From contig NW_025062284.1 of NCBI RefSeq assembly GCF_000002995.4, positions 372,001 through 436,000 of the forward strand: a stretch of DNA of 64,000 nt. The letters run 5' to 3'. The notes beneath the pieces were generated by a model. The model worked only from the letters and a program-made list of their open reading frames with translations, was not told the origin of the DNA and searched no databases. The position numbers were made by a program, and so were the translations under genes. The stretch comes from Brugia malayi (lineage: Eukaryota; Nematoda; Chromadorea; Rhabditida; Onchocercidae). Of this stretch, positions 36,282-50,310 are shown in pieces. The number at the start of each line of letters is the position of its first letter. Position 1 is the stretch's first letter.

Positions 36282-37400
36282 CTATCAATGGCTTTTTTTA
36301 TTTCAGGAAAAATATATAGAAAATTTTGCAATTACACTTTTCTTTTTGTTGCATTTTTTATGTTTTTTTTTTTTTTTTTAAATGCTAAATTGATCAATCA
36401 CAATTTTTACCCAACTAGGTAAGTTCAACAGATATTTATATATAGTTGGGTAATAACAGATCATCGATCTATCTGCAACTTTTAGAATTATCAATTAACT
36501 TAAACTCCTTACTTCTCTCTATGCTATTTGAAATTAGTAAATAAAAAGTAGCAAAGATTTGCTCAAATAATTATTCAAACATTCCGTGACGATTGATAAT
36601 TAAATTTAAAAAAGGAGAAAAAATGACGGAAGTGAATAAGTTAACATTTTGTTACGGTGTTGGAGGCGTAAACTTGTCGCAAAGTTTTGCGTGAAAAATA
36701 CTTTTACCACCTGCTGAGAGTTTGTGAAGCAAAGAGTAAAAATTCACCGGGGGGTAAACTGCAAAAAGTTTGTCTATGTGTAAACCTTCAATTCCGGTAA
36801 TTCCGGAAATACATTCATTTTAGGAAAAAAAAAAAATGCAAACACTTTCCTGTTGAAATCAAAAATGAGCAAAAAGAAACACTCTCGTCCCTTTTTTCCG
36901 CCCATCATCTATGTCCTACAGTCGAGAGTCTTATCAAAATCCTACGATCGAGAATCGTATCAAAAGAAATTGCTTAATAAGATACTTTACCTTAGTTAAA
37001 TAAACCATAAATGCTATCTCAGTGGATATTCGACATTTATATCTTTTGCAATAGTGCATTAATCCGAAAAGTATTCCGGATACTTTTTGCATTGAAAGCT
37101 TCAGAAATCATTCTAATTCCGGAAAACCTTCAATGTAAGTGTCATATCATGAAATATAATATCAGTTTAAATTTGTCAAATCTAAATCTATCATATTGAT
37201 CATCGATAAAGCATTATAAAATAAACTTAAGTATTACTACTAAATGCATAATTGTCGGCAAAAAAAAAAAAAGTAAGTAAAACTGAAAAATTACTTCTAA
37301 AGATGAAATTTTGGTAGAAATTATAATGAAAACAAGGTGAAAAAAGAATGAAAGATGAATTAATTATCACTTAGTAACTTTTGACAACTAAATGATTCAT
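36282..37400. other. moderately GC-containing stretch, no gene supported
   Basis: Includes GGTGTTGGAGGCGTAAAC and other non-simple sequence near 36650-36800, and the repeated word TCCTAC(A/G)(G/A)TCGAGA near 36915 and 36938. The only open frame of note (37011-37199, +) matches nothing I recognise. Confidence 0.35.
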
Positions 37401-37572
37401 TGATAATACTTTGGATATCACTAATATGATAATATTGGCAATACTATGGATATCACTGATATGATAATATTACCAATACTGCTGATATCACTGATATGAT
37501 AATACTGGCAATACTGCTGATATCACTGATATGATAATACTACCCATACTACTGATATCACTGATATGATAA
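37401..37572. repeat. 36-bp tandem repeat, about five copies
   Basis: GATATCACTGATATGATAAT followed by ACTGGCAATACTGCT, with base variants between units. Confidence 0.9.
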
Positions 37573-38497
37573 TTAAGTTGTGTGATCTATTACTATCTAT
37601 TATTGATTGCTCGCTTATCGAGAAAGATCAAATTACTGACTTACAAATTTTTAGAAATTATGAATTTAAAAGATGCTAAAATTTTTATTAATACTTATCA
37701 TACAAAATTATACTCAACGAAAATGACTGTATTGAAATAAATACTGTATTCATAAACATTTGATAGAATGATAGAAACTCTCCCAGGTAGATAGACCACC
37801 TGGAGACGACAGAAAACAGCGTTGACAACTGTCAACTCTTATCAGCAGTTTTAAATACCTGTCGTAAACTTTGCTGACTTTTTTTTTTTTTTGAAGCTAT
37901 AAAATTTAGAAAAGTTTTATCAGTGCTTTTATTTGCTAGAATGAATGAATAATCATTTTGTAATGAATGAACATCACTGTATTATATTGTTTTCATCGAT
38001 CTCGAAGAAAGTCCAATATGTCAACAAACAACAAAAAGCATAGCATTCAAAAAATGAATTTTGAAGAGGATAACCGGAAATAACCGGATAATTCCGATTT
38101 CGGCAGATAATTCTGCTAAAAATCTAATTATAATTACTTCATTTCATGTGATTAACACAATTTGCAAATACAATCTGTCATTTTTATTCTAATTTGTAAG
38201 ATAAAAAAAGAAAGTAAAAGTAAAAGATTGATTACTTCAGGGAAAATGACAGGATAAATAGTGAAATGTTTAGTTTTTTTTTAAAAAATAATTTATTGTA
38301 TAATCAGTTATGTGCTTATTTACTATGCAAATATGATAATGATAATGATAGTGATATGATAATATGCAATTAGCAATCTTTCAACAGTTTATATATCACA
38401 TAAAAATCCCAAAATTATTCTTTTATTAAATTTAATTTTAAAATTTTAAAATCATTTTAATTGCAATGCAAAGATGACAATACCAATGATTATTGTA

Positions 38498-38844
38498 CTG
38501 ATAATATCTTAGCTGATAATACCTAACTGATAAGACCTTAGCTGATAATGCCTAACTGATAATACCTAACTGATAATACCTTAGCTGATAATACCTTAGC
38601 TGATAATGCCTAACTGATAATACCTTAGCTGATAATACCTAACTGATAATACCTTAGCTGATAATACCTTAGCTGATAATACCTTAGCTGATAATGCCTA
38701 ACTGATAATACCTTAGCTGATAATACCTAACTGATAATACCTTAGCTGATAATACCTAACTGATAATACCTTAGCTGATAATACCTAACTGATAATACCT
38801 TAGCTGATAATACCTAACTGATAATACCTTAGCTGATAATACCT
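38498..38844. repeat. 14/15-bp tandem repeat, about 23 copies
   Basis: Alternates CTGATAATACCTTAG (15) and CTGATAATACCTAA (14). The two unit types are interspersed rather than grouped. Confidence 0.95.
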
Positions 38845-39675
38845 GGAATAAATTTCTTTTTTCATTTCTAAAAGATGAGAGGAGACAAATGAGAAATACA
38901 CTATTAAATAAGATAAAACTAGGTTATTTTAATTATCTATCTTTTTGATTTAGGAGAGGAAGAGAGAGAGAGAGGGAGAGGGAGAGAGAGAGGGAGAGAG
39001 AGAGAAAGTTGACTCAACAACTGAAGCAAGCAATCATTTCGATGAGTCATTTTGCTAGACGACAATAAACTGTCTAGGTAGACACATAGTCTCTCTTTCT
39101 CTCTCTCTGTTAGTGAACCACTCCAAATGCTATTTTGTTGAAATAAAAATGGCACCCAAGGAACGGCTTTCCCTCTTGCCATTGTATTTTATGGACATGT
39201 TATACTGGCTACACAGGTGTGTCATTCGTCCTGTCTAGACAGGTATGTCTTTCTGCAGCTATTATTAACCCAAATACAACCTATCTGTCCGTAGCACGCA
39301 CATTCATTGAGCTGAAAAGAAAAAATAATTTCGATAGTTATTTTATTTTATATTATGTCTCACTGCCTCTGCCATGACTCCGCCATCTTTTAATGTTCAA
39401 AAAGAAGATAAATCTATTCTCAGTTTTGTCCCTGTTTGCTTTATTTCAAAATTCATTTTTTTCTTTCAGCAATTTTTTAATGAAAATTCCAAAAAAAAAG
39501 GAAAAAGTTTTTTTTTTTTCCAGTAAATTTTGTTGTTAAAAATAAATGAAACTGAAGATTATATGGATATGAAAACATTTATCGAAATATATATGTATTT
39601 GAATTTTCAAAGAAAAAAGAACAATAAATGAAATAGAAGTTGTTTAAAACAATAACTTGAAAATTGTTCCTATAA

Positions 39676-39680
<5 letters not shown>

Positions 39681-39770
<90 letters not shown>
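39681..39770. repeat. (CA)45 microsatellite
   Basis: A pure, uninterrupted 90-base CA tract; the C/V open frame on the - strand is an artefact. Confidence 0.98.
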
Positions 39771-39772
<2 letters not shown>

Positions 39773-40378
39773 TAAATGATATTAGCAACTTCGATAATGT
39801 TATCACTTGATTGATTTAAGCAATTATTCTTTCTTCTACTGATAAGTAAGTAAGAAAAGAAAAAAAAGAGATGATAGAATGTAGTTAAGCTGTGTTTGCA
39901 TAATTTTAATACTAGAAATTAATTTTATTTCATTGAAATTTAATTTTTTCTTTGTAATGGAAGAAGGCAATAGGTAAATTGGTAGTAAGCAATACATTTT
40001 ATTCATTTCTTTCAATGCTCTTTCATTATTTAAATGGTTCTTGTCTAATAGCCTAGTGATGCAGCAATGGCGCTAAATGGCATAGTTAGCTAGTTACTAT
40101 GACATTTGAATAAATGACCGTTAACAATTTGAAATGACAGAATGGAAAGAGAAAAGAGAGAAGGAATGAAATATTTGCATTGCATTGTGATTAATATTTA
40201 TGAAGACGTATAAAATTTCAACATTAAAATTTAAATATAGCTAAGAAAAGAAAATAAGAATAAAGATGAGATGGTCTAAGCATATGGTTGGTAGAATTAA
40301 CGCGCTGATAATTACGAAAATGTTAAATTGCACATTTTGGAATACAATTATGATAATGAATGTTGATGACAGTGAAAT

Positions 40379-40382
<4 letters not shown>

Positions 40383-40451
<69 letters not shown>
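40383..40451. repeat. (GA)n microsatellite, about 34 units
   Basis: A pure GA tract of about 69 bases. Frames read R/E on one strand and S/L on the other and are artefacts. Confidence 0.97.
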
Positions 40452-40455
<4 letters not shown>

Positions 40456-41321
40456 AGAGACAAGTGTATACATTTCTATCCTTCAATTGTAATACAATGA
40501 ATGAGTGATGGTAAAAAGGAAAGCAAGAAAAAAAAAGATTTTTTTTTTAAAATTTCTAAAAAAAAAAATTAGAAATATTTATGAGAAAATTACAAACAAA
40601 GAAAAAAAAAAACTTCAATGAAAATATTTATTTTACATAAATCCAAAGCAAAAAAGCAAATTGTACCAGTGAAGCATTACTTGTAAATGGATTAAATTTA
40701 AAAATCGGAAAATGAAATGTGGTTATTTTATAAAAATATGATTATATACTTTTGCTAGTTTTAACTTAATTCAAACTAAAATTAGTTTTAATTACAAATT
40801 TAAAACAACAAAGAGTAGTCTTAACATAATTCAAATACTTGTGAATTGTTATTTCATAGACATACTTTAGTATCAATTATCATTTCCTCACAACAAAATT
40901 TAAACCTGTTTTGAAAGTAAAATAAGAAAAAAAGTGGTCTAAATGATGATGGATGAAAGGTAAGTAATATCGTTTTTGAATGAATGGAATAGACTTTACT
41001 CGATGGTTAGTACATTCGCGAAATGTTTTTTTTTTTTTTTTATCAAATGACAGTAGCAATTAGAAAAGGAACGAAAAGGAAAACGAAGTCTCAAAAGGAA
41101 GTGTCACTTTTACTTTTTTTTACCTTTTTTTTTTTTTTTGGTATATCAATCCATCATCAATTGAGAATGAATGAATTGTCTTCGTGTTGTTTCACATTTC
41201 AATATTACTTGTAATTTTCAAACATACATTTTACTAATCTTAAATAGATTTTATAACAGTGGAAATATTACTTTAGAAGCTTTACTGAAATTGTTCATTT
41301 CAAGTAAAGGAAAAAAAAAGT

Positions 41322-41690
41322 TATTTTATTTTATTTTGCATAGGTAATAATTTTTTTTTTTTTTTTGGGGGGGGTAAAATAATTAAAATACCTGTGCTCA
41401 GGTGTTTTCTATGCATTATCATTTGCCCAGGATGTAGTATAAAATAAAATTATTTTATTTTGCATAGGTAATAATTTTTTTTTTTTGGGGGGGGGGTAAA
41501 ATAATTAAAATACCTGTGCTCAGGTGTTTTCTATGCATTATCATTTGCCCAGGATGTAGTATAAAATAAAATTACTTTATTTTGCATAGGTAATAATTTT
41601 TTTTTTTGGGGGGGGCAAAATAATTAAAATACCTGTGCTCAGGTGTTTTCTATGCATTATCATTTACCCAAGATGTAGTATAAAATATAA
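41322..41690. repeat. tandem repeat of about 123 bp, three copies, with a T-run/G-run core
   Basis: GCATAGGTAATA recurs at 41338, 41462 and 41583. Each copy continues as a T run (9-20) abutting a G run (7-9), then AAAATACCTGTGCTCAGGTG and TTTTCTATGCATTATCATTT. The run lengths differ between copies while the rest is nearly identical. Confidence 0.93.
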
Positions 41691-41699
41691 AAGTTAACA

Positions 41700-44408
41700 A
41701 ATATAGTGTGATATTTTAAGAATCGAAGCATTCCAAATATTTCGCTTCATTAAGCTTCTAAATATTGCTAGACTATTCGTCATCCTTTCCGTGCTGCTAA
41801 AATTTCAAAATGCTTTGTAGACAAATTGTCACTGAAAGAAAGAGAAGAAAAAAAAAGAAAAAAAAAAACTTTTTTTCAAATCAATTATAAATTATCCAAC
41901 AATAAAAAAAAAATGTATAAGAAAAATTATTATTTTTCACAGTGAAATTATTCTGTTAAGAATGTTTTTTTTTTTTAAAAAAAAAGTGTATTCTTTTCTA
42001 TAGCACAAAATTCTTCAGCAAAATTTTTCGTAGAAAAATTTTTATTATATATTAAAATCTTATCAAATTTGATTAATGATAAATAATCAGTTTGATAAGA
42101 AATGTAATTTTATGATGGACAAAACAAAGAGAATGCAATGAAAATGATTATTATTAACATTATCGTTATCAGTTAACTTTATATAGGAATCTTATCAAGT
42201 ATTATCATTGATCAGATGCTTAAAAGACGTACTCAGCTATTTACTTTTATTATTATTAATTATTATTGTCACTGATATTATTATTATTATTATTATCATT
42301 ATTCTCTTCCATCTGAAAATGTCCTATTACTTTCAAAAAAAAAAAAAAAAAAAAATTTTGTAAAAGTAGAGCAAAAAATGAAAGAAACAATTTTGCATAG
42401 TAAGAGAATAAAAATTATTAAATTTTTTTTTTTTTTTTTTGAAATTTTGATAATCTAATAAAATAATTTTATATAAATTTCGAAAAGGAAAAAAAAAAAA
42501 AAAAAAAAAAAAGAAAACTAACTGATACGAAGACAATTTGATGCTTTTTCTTTCGCCTTTCATTGCATTTAATATCTTTTTTTAAAAAATATATTAAAAT
42601 AATTTTTTTTTTTTTTAAAATAGCAATTTCTAATGGATCAGTCTGATATGATAAAAAATTTTTTTTCCTCTTTCTATCATAAAAAAACGAAATAGGTAAT
42701 AATAGATAAGGAATAATTTACTGTTGTTTTATTCAAAAGTTTAAGGTAAAGATTGGGTCATTTAACAAAAAAAGTTATATACAGTGGACAGTTCCAGGTC
42801 ATTTAAATTGTCAAATAATTTTAGGAAAGTTGTGAAAAATTTTAAGAAAAATTAGATTATAAAATTAAATTGTTAAATTGATAAGCAAATTTATTTCAGC
42901 ACTGACAACTTCTGTATTTTGATTCTTTGTAAAAAAGCGACAATATAGAGTTTGAGATAGTGGCGCATTTGTCATCTGCAAAATGAATAGTGGCGCATTT
43001 GTCATCTGCAAAATGAACAATGGTTACGAGATGAAACAGTCATTTTTAACTTTTACTAACTTTCTGCTACATTGAGCTTTAATTACAGTTAAAAAGAAAC
43101 AGCGGCATCGTTCACTTTTTTTTCTTTCCATTTTCTCGTTGTAATTTTATTTTTTTTTTTTTTAAAAAAAAATTATATTTTTCTTTTTTTTTGTTTTGCG
43201 CAAAAGAAATTTTTTTTTTTTTTTGAGTTCCACTTTTGAAATTCATAAAAAAAGCAAACTTTTTTTTTTCTGTTTAATCCAAAAAGTATTCCTTTTTGTG
43301 ATTTGAAAAATGCTTAAGCTATTAAATAAAATTGTTTTGAAATAAATTTTCATTTCAATTAGAAAACTTTAGCATAATTTTATTATCACTAATAGATCAA
43401 AGTTTTGTTAAAGCTTTTGTTTGATTTTTATTGAATGTATGAATAAGACAAATTAGAATTTTTCTGGAATTTTTTGAAAGCTGACTGATGCATATTACTT
43501 TATCATTTCATTTACGTCATTTTTTTTTTCAAATCAATTTTCAAAAATTTCAAATATAAAAATTTGTTTTTGCTTTGCATTCGTTCATTTCATAATAATG
43601 ACAATGATGACAATTTATATTTTTATATTGTTATATTTTAAATTTAAAATTTTCATAGTGTTATGAAAATACTAAAAAATAAACTATTAGGATTGTAATT
43701 TTATTTCTTTCAAAAATAAAAAAAAAAAAAATATTTATTGAAAATTTCATCTTAATTTTTTCTTTTTTATTATATCTTTTTCAAATCAAAAAAAGAAAAA
43801 AAAAAAAAAACGGAAAAACGGAAAAATATTACTTTATTAACAAATCAAAAAAATGGAGATTTTTTTTTCTTCTTCTTCTTTAATAATAAAAATTAATTAT
43901 TTAATAATAAAAAATATTTTTTTTTTTTCTGATTGAAAAAATCAAAAAATTATCAAAAAAAATGTATCAGTGATTTCTTTTCTTTTCCTTCTTTTGCAAT
44001 ACACAAAAAACAAACAAACAAACAAAAACTTAGTTTATAGTCTATCGTTGCTTTCAGAAAATTTTAATTTTTATTTTATAATAAAAATTTTTATTCATTT
44101 TTTTTTTTTTTTATAATCTAAAAAAAAAAAAAAAGAGAAACTCATTTGTTGAATGATTTTGGTAAACAAAATGATTCAATTTTCTTTTTTTTTTTTTGCA
44201 TATATAACTGAAAACATTACATATTGAAATACCAAAGTATTTTTTATCTATGAATCAGGAAAGAAACTAAAAAATTTAAGAAAAGAAATTTTGTTTACTT
44301 AAATGATAATGTTGAATTTATCATTGCATCAATTGATTGAGTACTGATAAGATTGAAATAATGATACTAATATCAGTGAAATTAAGGACAGAGCATCTTT
44401 TCACAAAC

Positions 44409-44439
<31 letters not shown>

Positions 44440-44960
44440 GCTAAGCTACATGTAAACAAAATTTAATTTCTTTTATTTTAACTATCTCTTTCTAAGGGCA
44501 AAAATTAAATTAAATGCAATTTTATCATTTTAAAAAATTCAGTTATTCAAAAAATATTTTAAAAAAAAAAATATTTTTACTTACACTTAAAGTAATATAA
44601 AAAAAGTAAACGAAATATTTATTTGTTTTATTAATTGATATGAAAATTTTTTTTTTTTTTTATAAAACATTTTGAAATGAAAATTAACAAAGCTATTTTT
44701 TCTAGAAAAAATATTTACTTTACTTTATATTAACTGAATAAAAAGTTAATATTCAATGAATAGTTGATATCTTTTAAAAATTTTAAATTTAAATTTAAAA
44801 AAAAAAAAAAAAAGAAAAGTTTGTAAAAGAGGAAAGAAAGAAAATAATGAATTTTTGAAGTAACAAAATTGCACCATCAAAGATTGTCAACAACTGAAAA
44901 TCAAATATGGTAGTATAGCAAATGTCACAAGCAAATGGAATGAATAGTAGTGACTAGTGA
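41700..44960. other. no gene seen; A/T runs
   Basis: Dominated by mononucleotide A and T runs. The exception is a 30-bp direct duplication at 42957-43016 carrying TAGTGGCGCATTTGTCATCT. No open frame of coding character on either strand. Confidence 0.6.
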
Positions 44961-44974
44961 ATAAATTATTTTTA

Positions 44975-45570
<596 letters not shown>

Positions 45571-45717
45571 TAAAGTAATGTTTTTTTTAAAAAAAAAATT
45601 GATGAAAAATAGGAAAGAGAAAACATTAAATTCGCCAAACAAATTATTAGGAAAAATGAGATAAAAAAATGAGAAACGTCGTGAAAATAATTAGTAAAAG
45701 ATTGCTGATTGACGACG

Positions 45718-45832
45718 AATAATAATAATAACAATAATAATAATAACAATAGTAATAATAATAATAATAATAACAATAGTAATAATAATAATAATGATAA
45801 TAGTAGTAATAATAATAATAATAATAATATAT
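45718..45832. repeat. (AAT)n triplet tract
   Basis: AAT units with AAC and AGT interruptions, giving L- or Y-repeat frames on the - strand. Confidence 0.95.
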
Positions 45833-46334
45833 TGGTGCCATCATAACTGCCTAATTTCAAAAGCTTTTATAATTTAATGCAAAAAAAAAGAAAAGTAATT
45901 GCTGCTCGTAAACGTTTTTCACATAAAGAAATTTTTTTAAAAAAAAAAAAAAAAAAAATAAAAAAAAAAAGAATAGACAATTTTTTTTTTTTTTTTTTTT
46001 GTTCATAAGTCTCAGTGAAATAAATTTTAAATGAAAAAAAAAAAAAAAAAAACAAAACGATCTCAAAATTGCTTCTTTCATTTTTAAAATCATTTTCAAG
46101 AAGTGTAAAATGATGATTGAATTCTTCAAATTTTGCACATACCATTATTTACAATGATATTTTGAATTGTTTATAATTATTATTATTTATTTTTTTTGAG
46201 AAATAAATACTCTTTCATCTATTATTTTAGTCTTTTTTAAAAAAAAATAACAAAGAAGGATAGTTAGTATATATATCTATATTTGGTGACAGTCAATCAT
46301 ATTGTTGTTTTAAGTGAATTATAATGAAAAATGT

Positions 46335-46962
46335 ATTTTAAGAGATTGAACTACAATATTCTCGAGATGAAAAGTGTATCTTACAAGATTGAACTACGAT
46401 ATTCTCGAGATGAAAAATGTATCTTACAAGATTGAAGTACGATATTCTCGAGATGAAAAGAAAAATTTATCTTACAAGATTGAACTACGATATTCTCGAG
46501 ATGAAAAGAAAAATTTATCTTACAAGACTGAACTACAATATTCTCGAGATGAAAAATGTATCTTACAAGATTGAACTACAATATTCTCGAGATGAAAAAT
46601 GTATCTTACAAGATTGAACTACGATATTCTCGAGATGAAAAGTGCATCTTACAAGATTGAACTACGATATTCTCGAAATGAAAAGAAAAATGTATCTTAC
46701 AAGATTGAACTACGATATTCTCGAGATGAAAAGAAAAATGTATCTTACAAGATTGAACTACAATATTCTCGAGATGAAAAATGTATCTTACAAGATTGAA
46801 CTACGATATTCTCGAGATGAAAAGAAAAATGTATCTTACAAGATTGAAGTACGATATTCTCGAGATGAAAAGTGCATCTTACAAGATTGAACTACGATAT
46901 TCTCGAAATGAAAAGAAAAATGTATCTTACAAGATTGAACTACAATATTCTCGAGATGAAAT
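46335..46962. repeat. 43/48-bp minisatellite, about 14 copies
   Basis: Unit ATGTATCTTACAAGATTGAA then CTACGATATTCTCGAGATGA and AAA (43), or with an AGAAA insertion (48). Two frames of the + strand are nearly free of stops, giving overlapping open frames repeating LTRLNYDILEMK or SYKIELRYSRDEK. Because 43 is not a multiple of three, the frames break where short units occur, which argues against coding. Confidence 0.93.
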
Positions 46963-47106
46963 TTCTTCAAACTTTTCTTTTATATATAAAATGAAATAAA
47001 TGTTTTAAGCACATGAAGAAGCATTAAATAAAAACATATTAATTCACTTGTTTATTTATTTATTTATTTTTTTTTTTGCCATATGTTTTTTGATTATTAA
47101 AAAATG

Positions 47107-47232
47107 TTAGCCAGCTGGTGGTTTTTTAAAACAAATGGTTGAATAAGCAGGTGCTGGTACTTCGTCTTCTTCTTCTTCTTCAGTTGATTAATATTTACTT
47201 AGCCATACAGTACCATTTTTAATAGTAGCACA
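47107..47232 (-). pseudogene. possible decayed 3' end of a gene, weak
   Basis: One - strand frame reads TIKNGTVWLSKY, then a TAA (47190-47188), then STEEEEEDEVPAPAYSTICF and KKPPAG before TAA at 47109-47107. The segments on both sides of the internal stop look protein-like and stay in one frame, as expected for a broken reading frame or a short read-through. The acidic run is also a GAA triplet repeat. I do not recognise the protein and find no upstream exon. Confidence 0.2.
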
Positions 47233-48339
47233 TATCAATATTTATCATTGTTATCACTGAATAACAGGTGGTTCAGGTATATTTTAACAGAGCTAATTAA
47301 ATTTTAAAATTATCAAAAGAAAATCTTTTATTTATTTATTTTTTTTTTAAAATTATTCTTTTTTTTTATGACAAAATAAACGAATACATCAAAAATTTGC
47401 ATAAGAAAAGAACAGTTAAATAAATTATAAACTAAAATTTTAAAAGAAATTTAAAAAAAAAAAAAAAAAAAAAAAATTATAAAATGGTAAAGAAATGAAA
47501 ACAATTGGATTCTTATTTCAATACTTCATTAAAGATTTTGCAAATATTTATTATTTATAAATATTTTAAATTTTCAAAAAAAAAAAAAAAGAAGGAGAGA
47601 GAAATTAATATTTGAGAGAGAGAAAAAAAAATAAATAAAAAGTGAAATGGAAGAAAAAAGAAAAGTTATTAAATAACAAATCATAAATGTGACAGAAAGT
47701 AATTTTTTAATTTCGAAAAAAAAAAAAAAAAAGCTAAAAATTTTTTGCTCAATTTTTTTTTTCTTTTTGTCATTTTTATTAAACTTTAATATTGATAGTT
47801 TTATTTTAAATTTAAAATATGATATATAAAAATAAAATTAGCAAATAAAAAAGTTTTTTTTTTTTTAATTTTGTCATATGATTTTTTCGTTTTGTGTTCA
47901 GGAAGGAAATTTTTTTTTTTTTGTTGACAAAAAAACCGGAATAATTTGTTGAAGTAAAATGATCGAATCCGTTTTCCTCTCTTCCTCCCTTCCTTCCTTC
48001 CTTTACATTTAACAATACCCAACATCCGGGTTATTATCATCACTTTCCCCATCCCCTGTAATCATCTAATTCTTTTTTATCTCGCAAGAATACAATAAAA
48101 ATATCTCGACAAATGTTCCTATGAATTTTATGGCATTTTATAAATATTAAATAAAATTATAACTTCTCCATCTAGCATTATTCCTTCTCAAATCCTCACA
48201 AAAGCTTTCCTTCCTACTTTTTTTTTTTATTTAATTAAAAATTTTACATATTTTCAACTGCCATAAAATTCATAAGAACATTCGAAATTTAAATTGCAGT
48301 ATTAAAGTTTGATTGGAATAATTTGAAGAACTATAAGTC
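47233..48339. other. no gene seen; A/T runs
   Basis: A and T runs with a GAGA/AGGAGAGAG stretch near 47592-47625 and a CCTTCCTT tract near 47985-48003. No coding character. Confidence 0.6.
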
Positions 48340-48655
48340 TTTTTTTTTTCTTTTCAACTATTCGTCTTAATCCAATGCATGCGAACTAACTACTTCATTT
48401 GGCTAATGATAAGTGTATTCGAATTATTTTCAGCCTTATCAATATTTTTCTGACAATATGGCTTAGCCTAAAGTATTATTCAGGCCATTATGATAGCCTT
48501 TTTTTCTTTTCAACTATTCGTCTTAATCCAATGCATGCGAACTAACTACTTCATTTGGCTAATGATAAGTGTATTCGAATTATTTTCAGCCTTATCAATA
48601 TTTTTCTGATAATATGGCTTAGCCTAAAGTATTATTCAGGCTATTTTGATAATTT
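48340..48655. repeat. 156-bp tandem duplication, two copies
   Basis: CAACTATTCGTCTTAATCCA recurs at 48355 and 48511, and both copies run on through ATGGCTTAGCCTAAAGTATT with very few changes. Confidence 0.93.
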
Positions 48656-49139
48656 AGCCAAGAAAAACTGCCAAAAGTGAAAAAAAAAAAACATTTTTGG
48701 GAAGAATAAAATATGTTTGAGAGCAAATAAATGTAAATAATCAATGTTTTCTTATTCAGAAATTACAATAAAATTCACTGTAATTTGTATATTTGTTTAA
48801 TTTTTATTCTTTCTTTTAAACATTTGCAAAATGCTTAACATTTTGTTATGATAATCTAATGTTAATTTTACTGATAACATCAAATCATTAGCATTTTCAT
48901 CAAAAAAACAAAATTTCAAAAAGCAGAATTGTGATTAAAAAGCTTAGAGGTCAGAGTTCAGAATGCTGTGATCACCATTAGGTTACATTCTACGTTTAAG
49001 TTGAATCTAATTATCTTATTGATGAAAAATATTAAAATATTTCAAGTCAGGTGAAATAATTAAAACGAGTGATAACTGTTCTTAGCTATTATCATTGCTG
49101 ATAAGAGTTAATGCATACATGAGCAGCAAATCAAACACA

Positions 49140-50310
49140 CAAAAAAAAGAGTATAATAGTATAAAAGACACCTAAGTTAAGTTAAGGTAAGTAAAGTAAA
49201 GTTAAGTTAATTGAGGTTAAAAAGGTTATTTCCAACAAATCAAACACAAAAAAAGAGTATAATAGTGTAAAAGACACCTAACTTAAGTTAAGGTAAGTAA
49301 AGTAAAGTTAAGTTAAGTAGGTAGAAAGATTATTTCAAACAAATCAAACACAAAAAAAGAGTATAATAGTGTAAAAGACACCTAAGTTAAGTTAAGGTAA
49401 GTAAAGTAAAGTTAAGTTAAGTAGGTAGAAAGATTATTTCAAACAACAAAAAAAAGAGTGTAATAGTGTAAAAGACACCTAAGTTAAGTTAAGGTAAGTA
49501 AAGTAAAGTTAAGTTAATTGAAGGTAAAAAGGTTATTTCCAACAAATCAAACACAAAAAAAAGAGTATAATAGTGTAAAAGACACCTAAGTTAAGTTAAG
49601 GTAAGTAAAGTAAAGTTAAGTTAATTGTAGGTAGAAAGGTTATTTCCAACAAATCAAACACAAAAAAAGAGTATAATAGTGTAAAAGACACCTAAGTTAA
49701 GTTAAGGTAAGTAAAGTAAAGTTAAGTTAATTGAAGGTAAAAAGGTTATTTCCAACAAATCAAACACAAAAAAAAGAGTATAATAGTGTAAAAGACACCT
49801 AAGTTAAGTTAAGGTAAGTAAAGTAAAGTTAAGTTAATTGTAGGTAGAAAGGTTATTTCCAACAAATCAAACACAAAAAAAAGAGTATAATAGTGTAAAA
49901 GACACCTAAGTTAAGTTAAGGTAAGTAAAGTAAAGTTAAGTTAATTGTAGGTAGAAAGGTTATTTCCAACAAATCAAACACAAAAAAAAGAGTATAATAG
50001 TGTAAAAGACACCTAAGTTAAGTTAAGGTAAGTAAAGTAAAGTTAAGTTAATTGAAGGTAAAAAGGTTATTTCCAACAAATCAAACACAAAAAAAAGAGT
50101 ATAATAGTGTAAAAGACACCTAAGTTAAGTTAAGGTAAGTAAAGTAAAGTTAAGTTAATTGTAGGTAGAAAGGTTATTTCCAACAAATCAAACACAAAAA
50201 AAAAGAATATAATAGTGTAAAAGACACCTAAGTTAAGTTAAGTTAAGTTAAGGTAACTAAAGTAAAGTTAAGTTAATTGAAGGTAAAAAGGTTATTTCCA
50301 ACAAACAAAA
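49140..50310. repeat. tandem repeat of about 107 bp, 11 copies
   Basis: Each unit contains AACAAATCAAACACAAAAAA, GAGTATAATAGTGTAAAAGA, CACCTAAGTTAAGTTAAGGT and AAGTAAAGTTAAGTTAATTG, ending in a (T)AGGTAGAAAGGTT or AAGGTAAAAAGGTT variant. Copies are nearly identical and differ in A-run length and in the two end variants. Confidence 0.95.
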
